The translations under genes and the position numbers were made by a program. Of a stretch of 64,000 bases of DNA, positions 1 through 10,268 are shown in pieces. The notes beneath the pieces were generated by a model, which saw nothing but the letters and a program-made list of their open reading frames with translations, made no database searches and was not told the DNA's origin. The stretch's first letter is position 1. Each line of letters starts with the position of its first letter. Source of the stretch: Calothrix sp. C42_A2020_038 (GTDB lineage Bacteria; Cyanobacteriota; Cyanobacteriia; Cyanobacteriales; Nostocaceae); contig JACYLQ010000014.1 in NCBI GenBank assembly GCA_015272395.1, positions 62,001-126,000 of the forward strand, read 5' to 3'.

Positions 1-507
1 TATGAACTTAGTAGCCGCATAACGACGCTTTTGCCCACCCCAAATTGAAACAAGTAAATAAACGGGAACTAGCTCAACTTCCCACATTATGAAAAATAAC
101 AGCAAGTCCTGCGCGACGAATACCCCTATCTGTGCCGAATATAAAACCAGCATCAGCGCGTAAAATAAGCGCGGCCGTCGGTCAACTTGCCAAGCTGAAA
201 AAATTGCTAGTGTCGTGACAAAACCCGCAAGAAGCACAAGCGGAACCGACAAACCATCAACCGAAACTGCCCAATTCAGACCTAACTGGGGTACCCAGGC
301 GTAATTCTCCGCGAGTTGAAATTTTGCACTAGTTGCATCGTAATGCTTCCAAAACGCATAGCACATTAATACCAAGTCGGCGATACTTACTCCTAAAGCA
401 TACCACCGCACCAGCTTGCCATCTTTATCTGGCAAAAACGGAATCGCTAGGGAAGCAACTAGTGGTAAGAAGATAATCGCGGTTAGCCAAGGAAAATGTT
501 CCGCCAT
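1..507 (-). CDS. ndhD: NAD(P)H-quinone oxidoreductase chain 4 (NdhD), N-terminal part
   Basis: Membrane subunit of the cyanobacterial NDH-1 complex, a proton-pumping antiporter-like chain that works in respiration and cyclic electron flow. The reverse strand reads from an ATG at 507 and is open to the window edge (169 codons). The start [19 protein letters not shown], then [16 protein letters not shown] and [14 protein letters not shown], are typical of NdhD, with alternating hydrophobic helices. The C-terminal two thirds lie outside the window. It is divergent from sigA across 1.7 kb without genes. The family call is firm; which NdhD paralogue this is (respiratory or CO2-uptake form) is less certain, the sequence looking more like NdhD1. 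Confidence 0.88.
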   Translation of the reverse strand, partial: MAEHFPWLTAIIFLPLVASLAIPFLPDKDGKLVRWYALGVSIADLVLMCYAFWKHYDATSAKFQLAENYAWVPQLGLNWAVSVDGLSVPLVLLAGFVTTLAIFSAWQVDRRPRLFYALMLVLYSAQIGVFVAQDLLLFFIMWEVELVPVYLLVSIWGGQKRRYAATKFI

Positions 508-2198
508 GATGTCAATAAGAAAAAATACTCATTTTTTTGTGATGAAGCTATTCTACTAAAGTTTGTTAATTTTTGTTCATAAGTCTTTATAATAGTTACA
601 TGCAGCACTAACTTATAGTGCAGATATGCAGTCATCTCGCTCGATTAATCTCGATCAATATTTATCTGTTGTTGCCTTAACAAGAATTAATGTTTTGCAA
701 TAATTTGCAAGCAAGCTAAAGAGCTTGTCCTAATTGTCACCAGAAGATGACAATCACTGACTTTAGAGAATCGGTTTCAAGTCGCCTGAAAGTATTAGTT
801 TAGTGATCAAAGCACAATCATAGTACTTAAGTTCTAATAATTGCAGCAAACCATTGTAAAAAAATGTAGTGTAATTATGCCTACAATTACTTCACGTGGA
901 TAAAATTTTTGCCTCGAAAAGGTGTATTAGGTGACTTTTTTCGTAAGTTTACTATGCATTTTTGTATCATGTAGGCTAATATTGTTAGTCCTGAGTGTCA
1001 AACCCGTTTTGAATTGATTAAAATACGTTGTATACAATAAGAACAGTTTGTCAAGTCTCACAGGGCTGACATTTCAGTAGTACGTTCGCGTGCGATTAAA
1101 ATTAAATAAGCTAAAGTTGAATTAATCTGCCAAATGGTTGATTTTGACTATGTCTTAGCAATCTCGTTTGGGTTGCTACATGTTCAAGTTGAGCCTCTTG
1201 ATTAGAATATGGCTCATTTTCTAAGGGTTAGGTGTTCATAGCTCATGAAAGCTTCAAAGCTTATTTGTGAGACAGGCGCCGATTCAGAAATGCTTTGCAC
1301 TTCGAGCATCTATGTTTGGGATAGTTTTGGGTTTGCGACCCAAAACAAGAAACAAATGAAGAGTTTTCTTTGTTTATTTCTGATTTCCCTGTAGTTAGCA
1401 AGGAGTGATTGGTAAATGCAAACAATAGCGCACGCTAAGGATTTTATTCAAAAATCTTGATAAGGAAGTGTAATGTAAGACCGCTAACAATTTTCGTTTA
1501 CGATTCTGCGTCTTTCATGAGCTTGATTACCAAATAGCGATTGAGGTTTTGGCGAAGAACTTGAACAAATCAAAATTTATTTTACGGAATCTTGAAGGTA
1601 ACAACAATTTCTTATTGGTTCCGATGAAGTTTTAGAAAAAGTTCAGGCATGTAGTAGCGGCTCAAGATTTGTATTTGGTATGGCAAGCTTTTGCCAATTC
1701 TAAGTAATTCATGGATATTACACAAAAAAAGTGCAATTTCTGTGAAACAGGCTACAATCTAAAAAGTCTTGACAAAAAAATATCCGAAGCCATTAGTAAA
1801 GATGTTTTTTTGCGAGAAGTATTTTTCTTGAAAAGCTTGTCATGGGCAATTCAATCTTAAAATTTTGTTGCACAGCAACATTTATCGTTTTTTGATTTAA
1901 CAAAAGTGCCAAACGAAAATGCGATTATCACTACTACTCTTGAAATGGGGTATTCCATAAGTGGTTTTTAGTATAAACGTGAGGTAAGTTGAAAAAGCTC
2001 TAAACCGAATGGCAGTAGAGCATTGTTTCGGGAAAATTATTTACATATTTTTTAGAATGTAAATATGTAGCATTTCCGAACGTTTTTTGGGTAAATTAGT
2101 CATTAACCTAATCATAGGTATGACAGAAGAGCGCTCATTTTACGAGCAACTGCAATATCTTGAGTAATTGATTCTGCAAGGAGCATGAGGAACGCGGC
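508..2198. other. 1.7-kb region without genes between ndhD and sigA
   Basis: No convincing reading frame on either strand. The stretch is AT-rich and must contain the divergent promoters of ndhD and sigA. A TTGACA box at 1769-1774 and a TACAAT box at 1753-1758 can be seen, but neither has a well-spaced partner. A long sigA leader with several start points, or an unannotated small RNA, would fit, but neither can be shown from sequence alone. Confidence 0.5.
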
Positions 2199-3371
2199 AT
2201 GAACCAGGCTAACAACGTACTCGAAAATATCTTTCAGCCTGATCTAGAAGTTACAAATCAGCCTGATTTCGAGTTAGAGGAACTCTTAATAGATGATGAA
2301 GAGGACTTGCTACTTGGCGATGAAGGCGAAATCGATGATTTTCTAGAACCAACGTCTGATGAGGACGACGCAAAGTCTGGAAAAGCCGCAAAGTCGCGTC
2401 GTCGGGCACAGACTAAGAAGAAGCATTATACGGAAGATTCGATACGTCTTTATTTACAAGAAATAGGTCGAATTCGTTTGCTTCGTGCGGATGAAGAGAT
2501 TGAATTAGCGCGCAAAATTGCTGACTTACTGGAATTAGAAAGAATTCGAGAAAAATTGTCCCAGCAATTAGACCGTGACCCCAGAGATAGCGAATGGGCA
2601 GAAGCTGTACAACTCACTTTGCCGCAATTCCGTTATCGTTTGCACATTGGTCGTCGGGCAAAAGACAAGATGGTGCAGTCGAACCTGCGTCTTGTGGTTT
2701 CAATTGCCAAGAAATATATGAATCGTGGGCTATCTTTCCAAGATTTAATTCAAGAAGGAAGCCTTGGTTTGATTCGCGCGGCTGAGAAGTTTGACCACGA
2801 GAAAGGTTACAAATTCTCAACTTATGCGACATGGTGGATTCGTCAAGCTATTACACGTGCGATTGCAGATCAATCTCGCACTATTCGTTTGCCAGTTCAC
2901 CTTTACGAAACCATTTCGCGCATCAAGAAAACAACCAAGCTACTTTCTCAAGAAATGGGTCGTAAACCCACCGAAGAAGAAATTGCTACCCGTATGGAAA
3001 TGACTATTGAGAAACTAAGGTTTATTGCAAAGTCAGCGCAGTTGCCTATCTCGTTAGAAACCCCCATCGGTAAGGAAGAAGATTCTCGACTAGGTGATTT
3101 TATCGAATCAGATGGCGAAACTCCCGAAGACCAAGTTTCCAAGAATCTGCTCCGTGAAGACCTCGAAAAAGTCCTCGATAGTCTTAGCCCACGTGAACGT
3201 GATGTGTTACGTTTGCGCTATGGTCTGGACGATGGGCGTATGAAGACTCTTGAAGAAATTGGACAGATCTTTAATGTCACCCGTGAACGAATTCGTCAAA
3301 TTGAAGCTAAAGCACTTCGCAAATTGCGTCACCCCAACCGCAATAGTGTTTTGAAAGAATATATTCGTTAA
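2199..3371 (+). CDS. sigA: Principal RNA polymerase sigma factor (group 1, SigA/RpoD)
   Basis: Housekeeping sigma-70 subunit that directs RNA polymerase to -10/-35 promoters. Residues 1-60 are very acidic. Region 1.2 begins near [16 protein letters not shown] (77-92). Region 2 (about 160-225) has [19 protein letters not shown] and [20 protein letters not shown], the core-binding and -10 melting segments. Region 4.2 near the end has the helix-turn-helix [20 protein letters not shown]. At 390 residues it has the length of cyanobacterial SigA. The ATG at 2199 follows a GAGG at 2187-2190 with 8-nt spacing. A strong terminator follows at 3457. Group 1 rather than group 2 is inferred from the long acidic N-terminus. 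Confidence 0.95.
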   Translation: MNQANNVLENIFQPDLEVTNQPDFELEELLIDDEEDLLLGDEGEIDDFLEPTSDEDDAKSGKAAKSRRRAQTKKKHYTEDSIRLYLQEIGRIRLLRADEEIELARKIADLLELERIREKLSQQLDRDPRDSEWAEAVQLTLPQFRYRLHIGRRAKDKMVQSNLRLVVSIAKKYMNRGLSFQDLIQEGSLGLIRAAEKFDHEKGYKFSTYATWWIRQAITRAIADQSRTIRLPVHLYETISRIKKTTKLLSQEMGRKPTEEEIATRMEMTIEKLRFIAKSAQLPISLETPIGKEEDSRLGDFIESDGETPEDQVSKNLLREDLEKVLDSLSPRERDVLRLRYGLDDGRMKTLEEIGQIFNVTRERIRQIEAKALRKLRHPNRNSVLKEYIR

Positions 3372-3456
3372 CCTACAAAGCAATATGAACTACTCCATCT
3401 TACTTCGTTGAAGATGGGTTTCTACATCCCCTTATAGTACAAATAAATTCATGGCG

Positions 3457-3492
3457 CCTGGAAGTATTTTGTGACTTCCAGGTTTTGTTTTT
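3457..3492 (+). terminator. Rho-independent terminator of sigA
   Basis: A perfect 9-bp stem, CCTGGAAGT (3457-3465) pairing with ACTTCCAGG (3474-3482), encloses an 8-nt loop and is followed directly by a T-rich tract. It lies 86 bp past the sigA stop codon. This is the cleanest intrinsic terminator in the window. Confidence 0.85.
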
Positions 3493-3499
3493 GTTATTT

Positions 3500-3573
3500 A
3501 CAGCAAATTGCATGTTGGTTAATACCATTTCTATATGAAGATGCACTTTACTATTACTCTTAGACCCCCTCTT
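3500..3573 (+). repeat. Left arm of an inverted repeat flanking hli
   Basis: About 74 bp that recur in inverted orientation at 4239-4323. Shared blocks include ACAGCAAATTGCATGTTG, AATACCATTTCTATAT and CTTAGACCCCCTCTT. The right copy has about 12 extra bases in the middle and a few substitutions. The two arms enclose the hli gene. It looks like a miniature mobile or recombinogenic repeat. Confidence 0.75.
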
Positions 3574-3747
3574 TATCTATATACCTCCCGCAACCTAAAC
3601 ACTGCTGTAACAAATAAAATTAAGAATTATAACTTTACTTGTATTTAGATGAAAAATATGAAAATATAAAAAGCTTGGGAAGACAGGTGCCTTCCCAAGC
3701 TTTACAAAATTTACAAGGCATTAATTTTAGATTCAAGTTGCTCAAAC

Positions 3748-3933
3748 TTAGAGAATGCCCCAGAAGTGTAAAAAGCCTTTGCCAGAAAATATTTCAATTA
3801 AAGCTGCTGCCGAAAAGCCTATCATTGCTAAACGCCCGTTCCAAATTTCTGCTTGTGGAGTAAATCCCCAGCGCCAAGCGTTACGGTCTTGAACTACTGG
3901 TACATTAATATTGCTGGTAGTTGTGTTTTGCAT
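3748..3933 (-). CDS. High-light-inducible chlorophyll a/b-binding-like protein (HLIP)
   Basis: Small single-helix thylakoid protein of the Hli/Scp family, which binds chlorophyll and carotenoid and protects photosystem assembly under light stress. The 61 residues contain the generic chlorophyll-binding helix with the signature [19 protein letters not shown] (about 29-47) and an upstream [10 protein letters not shown]. The length is normal for the family. It stands alone between two arms of an inverted repeat and is transcribed against sigA. Promoter elements were not resolved in the AT-rich upstream stretch. Family assignment is secure; which hli paralogue it is cannot be said. Confidence 0.93.
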   Translation of the reverse strand: MQNTTTSNINVPVVQDRNAWRWGFTPQAEIWNGRLAMIGFSAAALIEIFSGKGFLHFWGIL

Positions 3934-4182
3934 AACTAGAACTCCAAACTGAAATGAAAATTTTTAAGGTCTTATGTAAATAAATATAACAATTTTTTGA
4001 TTTTATGTTACATGTCTTTAATAAAATCATACCTGAGACTGAATGTGATAAAAATTACTAATATTTCTCAAAACAAAATCAGTATATCAGCATACAAAAA
4101 CGGCGGAGAGAATCTCCGCTCGCTTAAGAATTTACAGCAAATATTAGGTACACAGGTAATATCCAAAATCTTGTAAAGACCT

Positions 4183-4323
4183 TATACCAATTTAATATGA
4201 AGCTGCAACTAATTAGACCCCCCAAACCCACCTTATCAAGAGGGGGTCTAAGAGTAATAGTAAAGCGCATCTTTATATAGAAATGGTATTACATGTGTAT
4301 CCCATCAACATGCAATTTGCTGT
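4183..4323. repeat. Palindromic MITE-like repeat and right arm of the hli-flanking inverted repeat
   Basis: The segment begins ATACCAATTTAATATGAAG and ends with the reverse complement of a related sequence, so it folds on itself. At its core TTAGACCCCC (4213 onward) pairs with GGGGGTCTAA (to about 4251). Its right half (4239-4323) is the inverted copy of 3500-3573. No coding capacity is seen. A non-autonomous element moved by a transposase elsewhere would fit. Confidence 0.65.
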
Positions 4324-4359
4324 ATATAGTCCAACACTTACGCAAACAGTGAGGGTACA

Positions 4360-6858
4360 TCACAATTGCTGAATTTGAATAACAGAAATTATTTTTTCGT
4401 CACGGTTGAGTTGGAGAATGCTTTCACCCGTACTATCACGATTGGACAGTGCTATAGTATCAATTGCAATACGAATAACTCGTTGTTGGTTAGTGACTAA
4501 AGCAACTTCTCCTTTCAGTGTTGCATTTGTAATTCCAGCTAAGGCATCAGTCTTAGTGGTGAATTTGCAAGACTGAGTACCAATGTCACCTCGGTTCGCT
4601 AACCGTAAATGCGATAGCGAAAGTTGTTTGGCATAACCAAGTTGGGTAACAAGCAATATATTGGTTGTATTTTTGATGCTGATGCAACCTGCCATTGTTT
4701 CGTTCAAACGCAGACGCATTCCTTGCATTCCCATTGCAGTGCGTCCCATAACTGGAAGTTGTTCGTCATTGACATTAAATCTTAATAGGCGCCCACCGGA
4801 GCTTGCTAGTACAATTTGCTCACCATTGGCAGTGAACTGAGTTGACAGCAGTTCATCTTCATCTTTGAGTTTTATGATAGTGATACCGCGACGTGTTAAG
4901 GTATTAAACTCCGTCAAAGATAACCGTTTAATACGCCCCTGCTTAGTTAACAGAACCAGTTCACCATCAGGGTTTTCTGGCTGCATAAAACGGGTAATGA
5001 TTGCTTCTTGGGCGCCTTGAGCAGTATTGCTAAGTAAAGTGATTAATGGAGTTCCACGTGTGTTGCGCCCGGTTGAAGGTGGGATATCGCCGACTCGAAC
5101 TGGGTAAACTTTGGCACCGTTTGTAATTACAAGTAAATCCTTACTGGTGTCAGTTTCTAGTGTTTGAAGAATAAAATCATTTTCAGATACACCGTTATCG
5201 GTTTTAGGTTTTTTGCTGTTGGGTTGGGAACGTCGAACATAACCACGATGAGTTAATTCGAGTATCGCATCTTCACTATTGACATCAACTTGGCTCTGAT
5301 TTGATTTATCATCGTCTGGGCTTTTTCTAGTTCCCTTGGGTGGCTGAAGATTAACTTCTTGTGTGACAATTCTAGTTCGACGTTCGTCACCAAACTTACG
5401 CTTGAGGGTACGTAAATCTTTTTTCAAAGATTTTAGCAATTCCTTACGGTCACCTAACAAAAGTCGTAAAGTCGCAATTTGTTCACTGAGAGAGTTAAAC
5501 TCCTGTTGAAGATTTTGCTGCTCTAAATTTGTTAAACGACGCAGTGGCATTGCTAGTATTGCATCTGCCTGTACTTCAGTTAACTCCAACCGACTTGCAA
5601 TCGTAATTTTTGCAGTGCCACCATCCGGCGCCTGTCGTAATATATCAATTACTTCATCCAAATGAGATAAAGCTTTGAGCAAACCTTCTACCAAATGCAG
5701 TCGATTTTCTGCCTTGCCCAGTTCATAACTATAGCGACGTACTAACGTTTGCTCGCGAAACTTTAAAAATTCGAGTAGCAAATTACGCAAACTCAACTGC
5801 CGAGGTTGACCATCAACTAAAGCTAGCAAAATGGCGCCAAAGTTGGTTTGTAAAGCACTTTGGTGATACAAAGCTTGAAGAATTTCTGTTGGGTTGGTGT
5901 CACGCTTGAGTTCAATAACAACTCGCATCCCATCCCGGTCACTTTCATCACGGATATCAGAAATGCCATTCAACCGTCCTTGGTTTACAAGTTCGGCAAC
6001 TTTTTCAATCCAGCCCGCTTTATTTACCTGATAAGGTAACTCTGTGATAATAATTGCGGTTCGTCGCTTCGTTCCTTTACCCGCAGCAATTTCCTCAATT
6101 GTAGCGATTCCACGTAAAACAATACTACCTCGACCCGTAGTATAAGCCTCGCGAATCCCCGAATCACCTACAATTTCACCGCCTGTTGGAAAATCGGGGC
6201 CTGGTATTAATTCAAACAACTTGTGGTCTGATAACTCTGGATTGTCAATAAGAGCAATCAAGCCATCGACTATTTCATTCAAATTGTGTGGGGGTATATT
6301 TGTCGCCATTCCAACAGCAATACCAGCACAGCCATTAAGTATTAAAAATGGCAGTTGTGCAGGTAAAACCGTTGGTTCTTGCTGCGAGTTATCAAAGTTA
6401 CCTATAAACTCAACTGTTTCTTCGCCAATTTCGGTTAGCATTCCCTCATGACTGACAGGAGCAAGCCGTGTTTCGGTGTACCGCATTGCTGCGGGAGGGT
6501 CATTATCGACACTACCAAAATTACCGTGACCCGCTAACAAGGGATAGCGACTAGAAAAATCTTGTACCAAACGTACTAATGCATCGTAAACCGCTTGGTC
6601 GCCGTGTGGGTGATATTTACCGAGAACATCGCCGACTACGCGCGCGCATTTTCGGTAAGGTCGATCAGGCGTTAGTCCTAACTCGTGCATTGCGTATAAA
6701 ATACGGCGGTGAACAGGCTTTAAACCATCGCGGACATCGGGTAACGCCCGCCCGACAATCACACTCATGGCATATTCAAGATAAGACCGTTGCATCTCGG
6801 TGTGCAAGGCTGTGGTGATGACCTGTCCCCCTGAGAGAAGGTTTAACTGTTTTGCCAT
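4360..6858 (-). CDS. gyrA: Type IIA topoisomerase subunit A (GyrA/ParC-like)
   Basis: DNA-cleaving subunit that pairs with a GyrB/ParE ATPase to change DNA topology. The winged-helix region has [14 protein letters not shown] (about 45-58) and [15 protein letters not shown]; the catalytic tyrosine is Tyr127 in AMRYTETRL. The C-terminal half has the repeated beta-pinwheel blades ([27 protein letters not shown]). The canonical GyrA box QRRGGKG is not visible where expected after the first blade, where a lysine-rich linker stands, so the enzyme may be ParC-like or a divergent gyrase. The position matching E. coli GyrA Ser83 is Gln88. The start at 6858 gives the normal N-terminus. The symbol is used in the broad sense. 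Confidence 0.85.
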   Translation of the reverse strand: MAKQLNLLSGGQVITTALHTEMQRSYLEYAMSVIVGRALPDVRDGLKPVHRRILYAMHELGLTPDRPYRKCARVVGDVLGKYHPHGDQAVYDALVRLVQDFSSRYPLLAGHGNFGSVDNDPPAAMRYTETRLAPVSHEGMLTEIGEETVEFIGNFDNSQQEPTVLPAQLPFLILNGCAGIAVGMATNIPPHNLNEIVDGLIALIDNPELSDHKLFELIPGPDFPTGGEIVGDSGIREAYTTGRGSIVLRGIATIEEIAAGKGTKRRTAIIITELPYQVNKAGWIEKVAELVNQGRLNGISDIRDESDRDGMRVVIELKRDTNPTEILQALYHQSALQTNFGAILLALVDGQPRQLSLRNLLLEFLKFREQTLVRRYSYELGKAENRLHLVEGLLKALSHLDEVIDILRQAPDGGTAKITIASRLELTEVQADAILAMPLRRLTNLEQQNLQQEFNSLSEQIATLRLLLGDRKELLKSLKKDLRTLKRKFGDERRTRIVTQEVNLQPPKGTRKSPDDDKSNQSQVDVNSEDAILELTHRGYVRRSQPNSKKPKTDNGVSENDFILQTLETDTSKDLLVITNGAKVYPVRVGDIPPSTGRNTRGTPLITLLSNTAQGAQEAIITRFMQPENPDGELVLLTKQGRIKRLSLTEFNTLTRRGITIIKLKDEDELLSTQFTANGEQIVLASSGGRLLRFNVNDEQLPVMGRTAMGMQGMRLRLNETMAGCISIKNTTNILLVTQLGYAKQLSLSHLRLANRGDIGTQSCKFTTKTDALAGITNATLKGEVALVTNQQRVIRIAIDTIALSNRDSTGESILQLNRDEKIISVIQIQQL

Positions 6859-7077
6859 GAGTTTTTACCTGATATCTAACTAAACTTTCTAAGAAGAGGA
6901 GCAAAACTCCGTTTACTACGGATACTTTTAGATTTCAACACAAACTTGATACAAGGCAGGATAAAAAACAGTAGTATTATCCTTGATGACGGAGAAACAT
7001 GTGGATTAATAAAAAGGAGATTCACAACTGTTATACAGCAGGTTGTCATCCTCCCTTACCCTACAAGTTAAATTCTC

Positions 7078-7482
7078 ATGAAAACTGTATTGATTGTCGA
7101 AGACGATCTGATTAACGCTCGCGTTTTTTCCAAGATATTGACTAAGCGGGGCGGCTTAGATGTCAAACACACGGAAAATGTGGAAGAGGTAATGAAAATT
7201 GCCCAATCAGGAGATGCTGACATCATTCTGATGGATGTTTCGTTATCTCGAAGTGTTTATCAGGGTAAGTCTGTCGATGGTATCAAAATTACGCAAATGT
7301 TGAAATCCGACCCACAAACTTCGTCCTTACCAATTATCTTGGTAACGGCACATGCTATGGAAGGTGACCGTGAGAATTTCCTCAAGCAGAGTGGCGCCGA
7401 TGGCTACATTTCTAAGCCTGTTGTTGACCATCAACAGTTTGTTGATCAAATTGTGGCACTCTTACCGAAAGACGACAACTAG
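7078..7482 (+). CDS. Single-domain response regulator (CheY/DivK-like)
   Basis: A stand-alone phosphoreceiver of 134 residues. The acidic pocket is EDD (8-10), the phosphoacceptor is Asp53 in ILMDVSL, the switch threonine is Thr90 in ILVTAHAM, and the conserved lysine is Lys113 in YISKPVV. There is no output domain, so it must act through protein contact or a phosphorelay. No kinase lies next to it; it is divergent from the topoisomerase gene. The family call is firm, the pathway unknown. Confidence 0.92.
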   Translation: MKTVLIVEDDLINARVFSKILTKRGGLDVKHTENVEEVMKIAQSGDADIILMDVSLSRSVYQGKSVDGIKITQMLKSDPQTSSLPIILVTAHAMEGDRENFLKQSGADGYISKPVVDHQQFVDQIVALLPKDDN

Positions 7483-7946
7483 GAACCTTGCGCTTGCAAC
7501 GGAACAAACCGAATTCAGGCAACAAATCCTACAAGCCGTGTTGGAATTACTTCAAAATATCACCTTTAGCTTGACTTTTACGAGTCGAGCTATTGCTTTT
7601 TAATATACATGTACTATATTGAGTTTGATTTTGCAATAGGGAAACCCACCCCCTCACAAGGGCATAGGTTTTTTGCGCTCCGCATCCCAGACATATTAGA
7701 CAGGAAGAAAAGTAGACAAGGTAGGTTTTTTCAACCGAAGCCCACTTTCCACCCTTGTCCTCACAGCGTCACGATTTTTTTCTAAAAAACCGTAACGCTG
7801 TGAGGAGGGTGCAAGGGGTCACAGGGGTTGTTTTGAGAGCATTTTTTGAAAGAATGGTTCTACAGTTGTCATTTCCCCCTGTTACACTACCTCCGAGCTT
7901 AATTAATTATATTTGTGTACACGGATAGATAAGGGAAGGGGAGAGG
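7483..7946. other. Intergenic region with a long hairpin
   Basis: No gene is seen. The region holds a strong palindrome: CCTCACAGCGT (from 7759) pairs with ACGCTGTGAGG (to 7805), and the stem is extended inward by matching T and A runs. It lies between two convergent genes and may terminate both. The flanks (ACCCTTGTCC against GAGGGTGCAAGG) extend the pairing less perfectly. Confidence 0.6.
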
Positions 7947-8831
7947 TTATTGTGTTCTTTGGCGCCTTGGTGATGATGCGCTTTCGCGTTGTTCAATAGC
8001 TGCTTGTATACGAGGTAGGGAAATGAATTTTTGAGTATCAGTGAGTAAGCGTGTGCCCCAAAGATTTTGTTTGAGAAAATCTAAGTCAGCATAACGACTA
8101 TCGATACGAAGTGCTTGTTCTCCGAGTGCAAGGGCTTGTTTTTGGTCGCCTTTGGTATACAATGCAACAGCTAACGCCATTAAGGGTTCAGCCGCTTGTT
8201 TATCCAGTGCAATGGCAGCTTGCCATTGCTTGATGGCGCCAGGAGCATCGCCTTGTTCGTATCTAATCAAACCAATATTGTTAATTGCAGGCCAGAATTT
8301 TTTATTTTGAGCTACAGCCTTGTTGTATTGAGCAATGGCATCAGGTAATTTTCCAAGCATGAAATAAGCATTGCCGAGGTCAAATAATCCTTCAGGGTCG
8401 TTAGGTTTTAATTTTAAACCTGCTTGGTAAAATCTGGCAGCTTCTTGATACTTTTGCTGTTGAAAGTGGACTGAACCCAAGGCAAACAGTACATCAGCGT
8501 TTTTGGGATTAAGCGCTTGTGCCTTCCTTAAGGAACTGATGGCATTATTATAATCTTTCGTTTGTAAATACAACCCGCCTAATAAAAACCAAACTTTATC
8601 GTTTTTCGGTGCGAGTTGCGATGCCAAACGCGCGCGTGGTAAAGCAAGTTCATACTGCTGAAATTGTCCTAGCGAAGCTGCTTCTTGAGCTAAAGACAGC
8701 CCTTGCTTTTCTAGTTTTGCTGCATCTAGTTGCAGTGTATGGGGTATTAGAGCTTGTGCGGAAGCTGTTTTTGGCAACATCCACAAGCTACCAACCATGA
8801 GAAGAGAAATTAAACCAGTTTTTTTAGGCAC
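7947..8831 (-). CDS. Exported or membrane-anchored TPR-repeat protein
   Basis: A 294-residue protein with an N-terminal export signal (hydrophobic LISLLMVGSLWML followed by TASA and a likely cleavage site near residue 25). The rest is a run of about six tetratricopeptide repeats with the usual W/L/Y-G-A-P spacing, for example AISSLRKAQALNPKNADVLF and AARFYQAGLKLKPNDPEGLF. TPR arrays are protein-binding scaffolds, so it is probably an assembly or scaffold factor outside the cytoplasm. No enzyme domain is present and the neighbours give no pathway clue. Confidence 0.88.
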   Translation of the reverse strand: MPKKTGLISLLMVGSLWMLPKTASAQALIPHTLQLDAAKLEKQGLSLAQEAASLGQFQQYELALPRARLASQLAPKNDKVWFLLGGLYLQTKDYNNAISSLRKAQALNPKNADVLFALGSVHFQQQKYQEAARFYQAGLKLKPNDPEGLFDLGNAYFMLGKLPDAIAQYNKAVAQNKKFWPAINNIGLIRYEQGDAPGAIKQWQAAIALDKQAAEPLMALAVALYTKGDQKQALALGEQALRIDSRYADLDFLKQNLWGTRLLTDTQKFISLPRIQAAIEQRESASSPRRQRTQ

Positions 8832-9055
8832 ACTACCGCCTCTTAAGCCATATAATCAAAGAATCTTTCAGCTAGCTTAAACTATCCACGGCTTTGACGA
8901 CAGCAAAATTTTACAAGTCAAACCACTTTTACCTTGTTTGTAAGTGTCGTTTTTAACAAATTTTAAACACTATTAGTAGTTTAGATGCCATCTTGTGAGA
9001 AATTGTTGAAAGTGTAAAACTTTCTTAAACTTTATTTAGAATATAGCTCCTCAAG

Positions 9056-9979
9056 ATGGTTAACGATACTGAATATATCAAACAAGCCGAGGCGACCCGC
9101 GTTAAAGTTCTTAGCGAAGCTCTTCCTTACATTCAGCAATTTGCGGGTCGTACCGTAGTTGTAAAGTATGGGGGTGCGGCAATGAAAGATGCCCAACTCA
9201 AAGATACCGTGATTCGCGATATTGTTTTTCTTTCCTGTGTGGGGTTACGTCCAATAGTTGTTCACGGTGGTGGGCCGGAAATAAATAGCTGGTTAGATAA
9301 ACTTGGTATCGAACCACAGTTTAGAAATGGCTTGCGCGTTACCGATGCACCAACGATGGATGTTGTGGAAATGGTGTTGGTCGGACGTGTCAACAAAGAA
9401 ATTGTGGCTCTAATTAATCAAGCCGGTGGTAAAGCTGTAGGTTTATGTGGCAAAGATGGTAACTTGATTAAAGCTCGTCCTCAAGGTCAAGAAGGAATTG
9501 GTTTTGTTGGAGATGTGAGCAGCGTTGATATTAGTATCCTCAATACTTTAGTCGAAAATGGTTATATTCCAGTGGTTTCCAGCGTCGCAGCTGATGAAAG
9601 TGGACAAGCTTACAATATCAACGCTGATACTGTTGCTGGAGAAATTGCTGCCGCATTAAACGCGGAAAAATTAATTTTACTAACTGACACGCGCGGAATT
9701 CTCAAAGATTACAAAGACCCTGCAACGCTCATCCCTAAACTTGGTATCCAGGAAGCGCGCGACTTGATCGGAACAGGAGTGGTTGCAGGTGGGATGATAC
9801 CCAAAGTCAATTGTTGTGTTCGCTCCCTTGCCCAAGGGGTAAAAGCAGCGCACATCCTCGATGGTCGTATTCCTCACTCTTTGTTGCTCGAAATTTTTAC
9901 CGATTTTGGTATTGGAACAATGCTTGTAGGCTCACATTTTACAAATATAGGAGCAGAAAGCCCAACAGTAACAGACTGA
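9056..9979 (+). CDS. argB: Acetylglutamate kinase
   Basis: Second step of arginine synthesis: it phosphorylates N-acetyl-L-glutamate with ATP. In cyanobacteria this enzyme is relieved from arginine inhibition by the PII protein. The 307 residues carry the amino-acid-kinase fold with [11 protein letters not shown] near the N-terminus, [12 protein letters not shown] at the substrate loop, and [19 protein letters not shown] plus GMIPKVNCC toward the C-terminus. The start at 9056 gives the usual N-terminal helix of the arginine-sensitive class. The stop codon lies inside a 14-bp perfect hairpin. It is convergent with gnd. Confidence 0.96.
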   Translation: MVNDTEYIKQAEATRVKVLSEALPYIQQFAGRTVVVKYGGAAMKDAQLKDTVIRDIVFLSCVGLRPIVVHGGGPEINSWLDKLGIEPQFRNGLRVTDAPTMDVVEMVLVGRVNKEIVALINQAGGKAVGLCGKDGNLIKARPQGQEGIGFVGDVSSVDISILNTLVENGYIPVVSSVAADESGQAYNINADTVAGEIAAALNAEKLILLTDTRGILKDYKDPATLIPKLGIQEARDLIGTGVVAGGMIPKVNCCVRSLAQGVKAAHILDGRIPHSLLLEIFTDFGIGTMLVGSHFTNIGAESPTVTD

Positions 9980-10006
9980 AAATCCAAAAAAATTTCAGTC
10001 TGTTAC
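9968..10006 (+). terminator. Perfect hairpin overlapping the argB stop codon
   Basis: GTAACAGACTGAAA (9968-9981) is perfectly complementary to TTTCAGTCTGTTAC (9993-10006) across an 11-nt A-rich loop. The stem contains the TGA stop (9977-9979). No long T tract follows, so it could act as an RNA-stability element as well as a terminator. Confidence 0.6.
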
Positions 10007-10142
10007 GTCCCTGACGGGGTGGGGACGGGCAGTTTGCTCAAGTCAGGAAACCCGCCCACGTAACTGCCCTCATGAATGCGAAGCACCGCGATCGTGTAAT
10101 CCTATTGTTAGCATCATAGCGATTGTTTTAAATGGCAATGTT

Positions 10143-10178
10143 AGAAACCCAGTTTTTCAGAACAAAAACCGGGTTTCT
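10143..10178. terminator. Bidirectional terminator between argB and gnd
   Basis: AGAAACCC (10143-10150) pairs with GGGTTTCT (10171-10178), with further inner pairing of GTTTTT against AAAAAC. It sits between convergent argB and gnd, and T/A runs on both strands fit termination in both directions. Confidence 0.65.
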
Positions 10179-10268
10179 TAAGTAAATATTTTAATACTTA
10201 CTATAATTTGCTGTTTGAAATTTCAATTTATCAGTCAAGAGTCAAATGACTCATGACTAATAAGTAAG

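Noticed and set aside
2185-2202. Upstream mini-frame before sigA (ATG AGG AAC GCG GCA TGA)
   Set aside because: The AAGGAG is only one base from its ATG, too close for initiation; the GAGG that follows serves the sigA start.
3639-3863. 74-codon forward frame near 3.7 kb
   Set aside because: It is antisense to the clear hli gene and has no domain.
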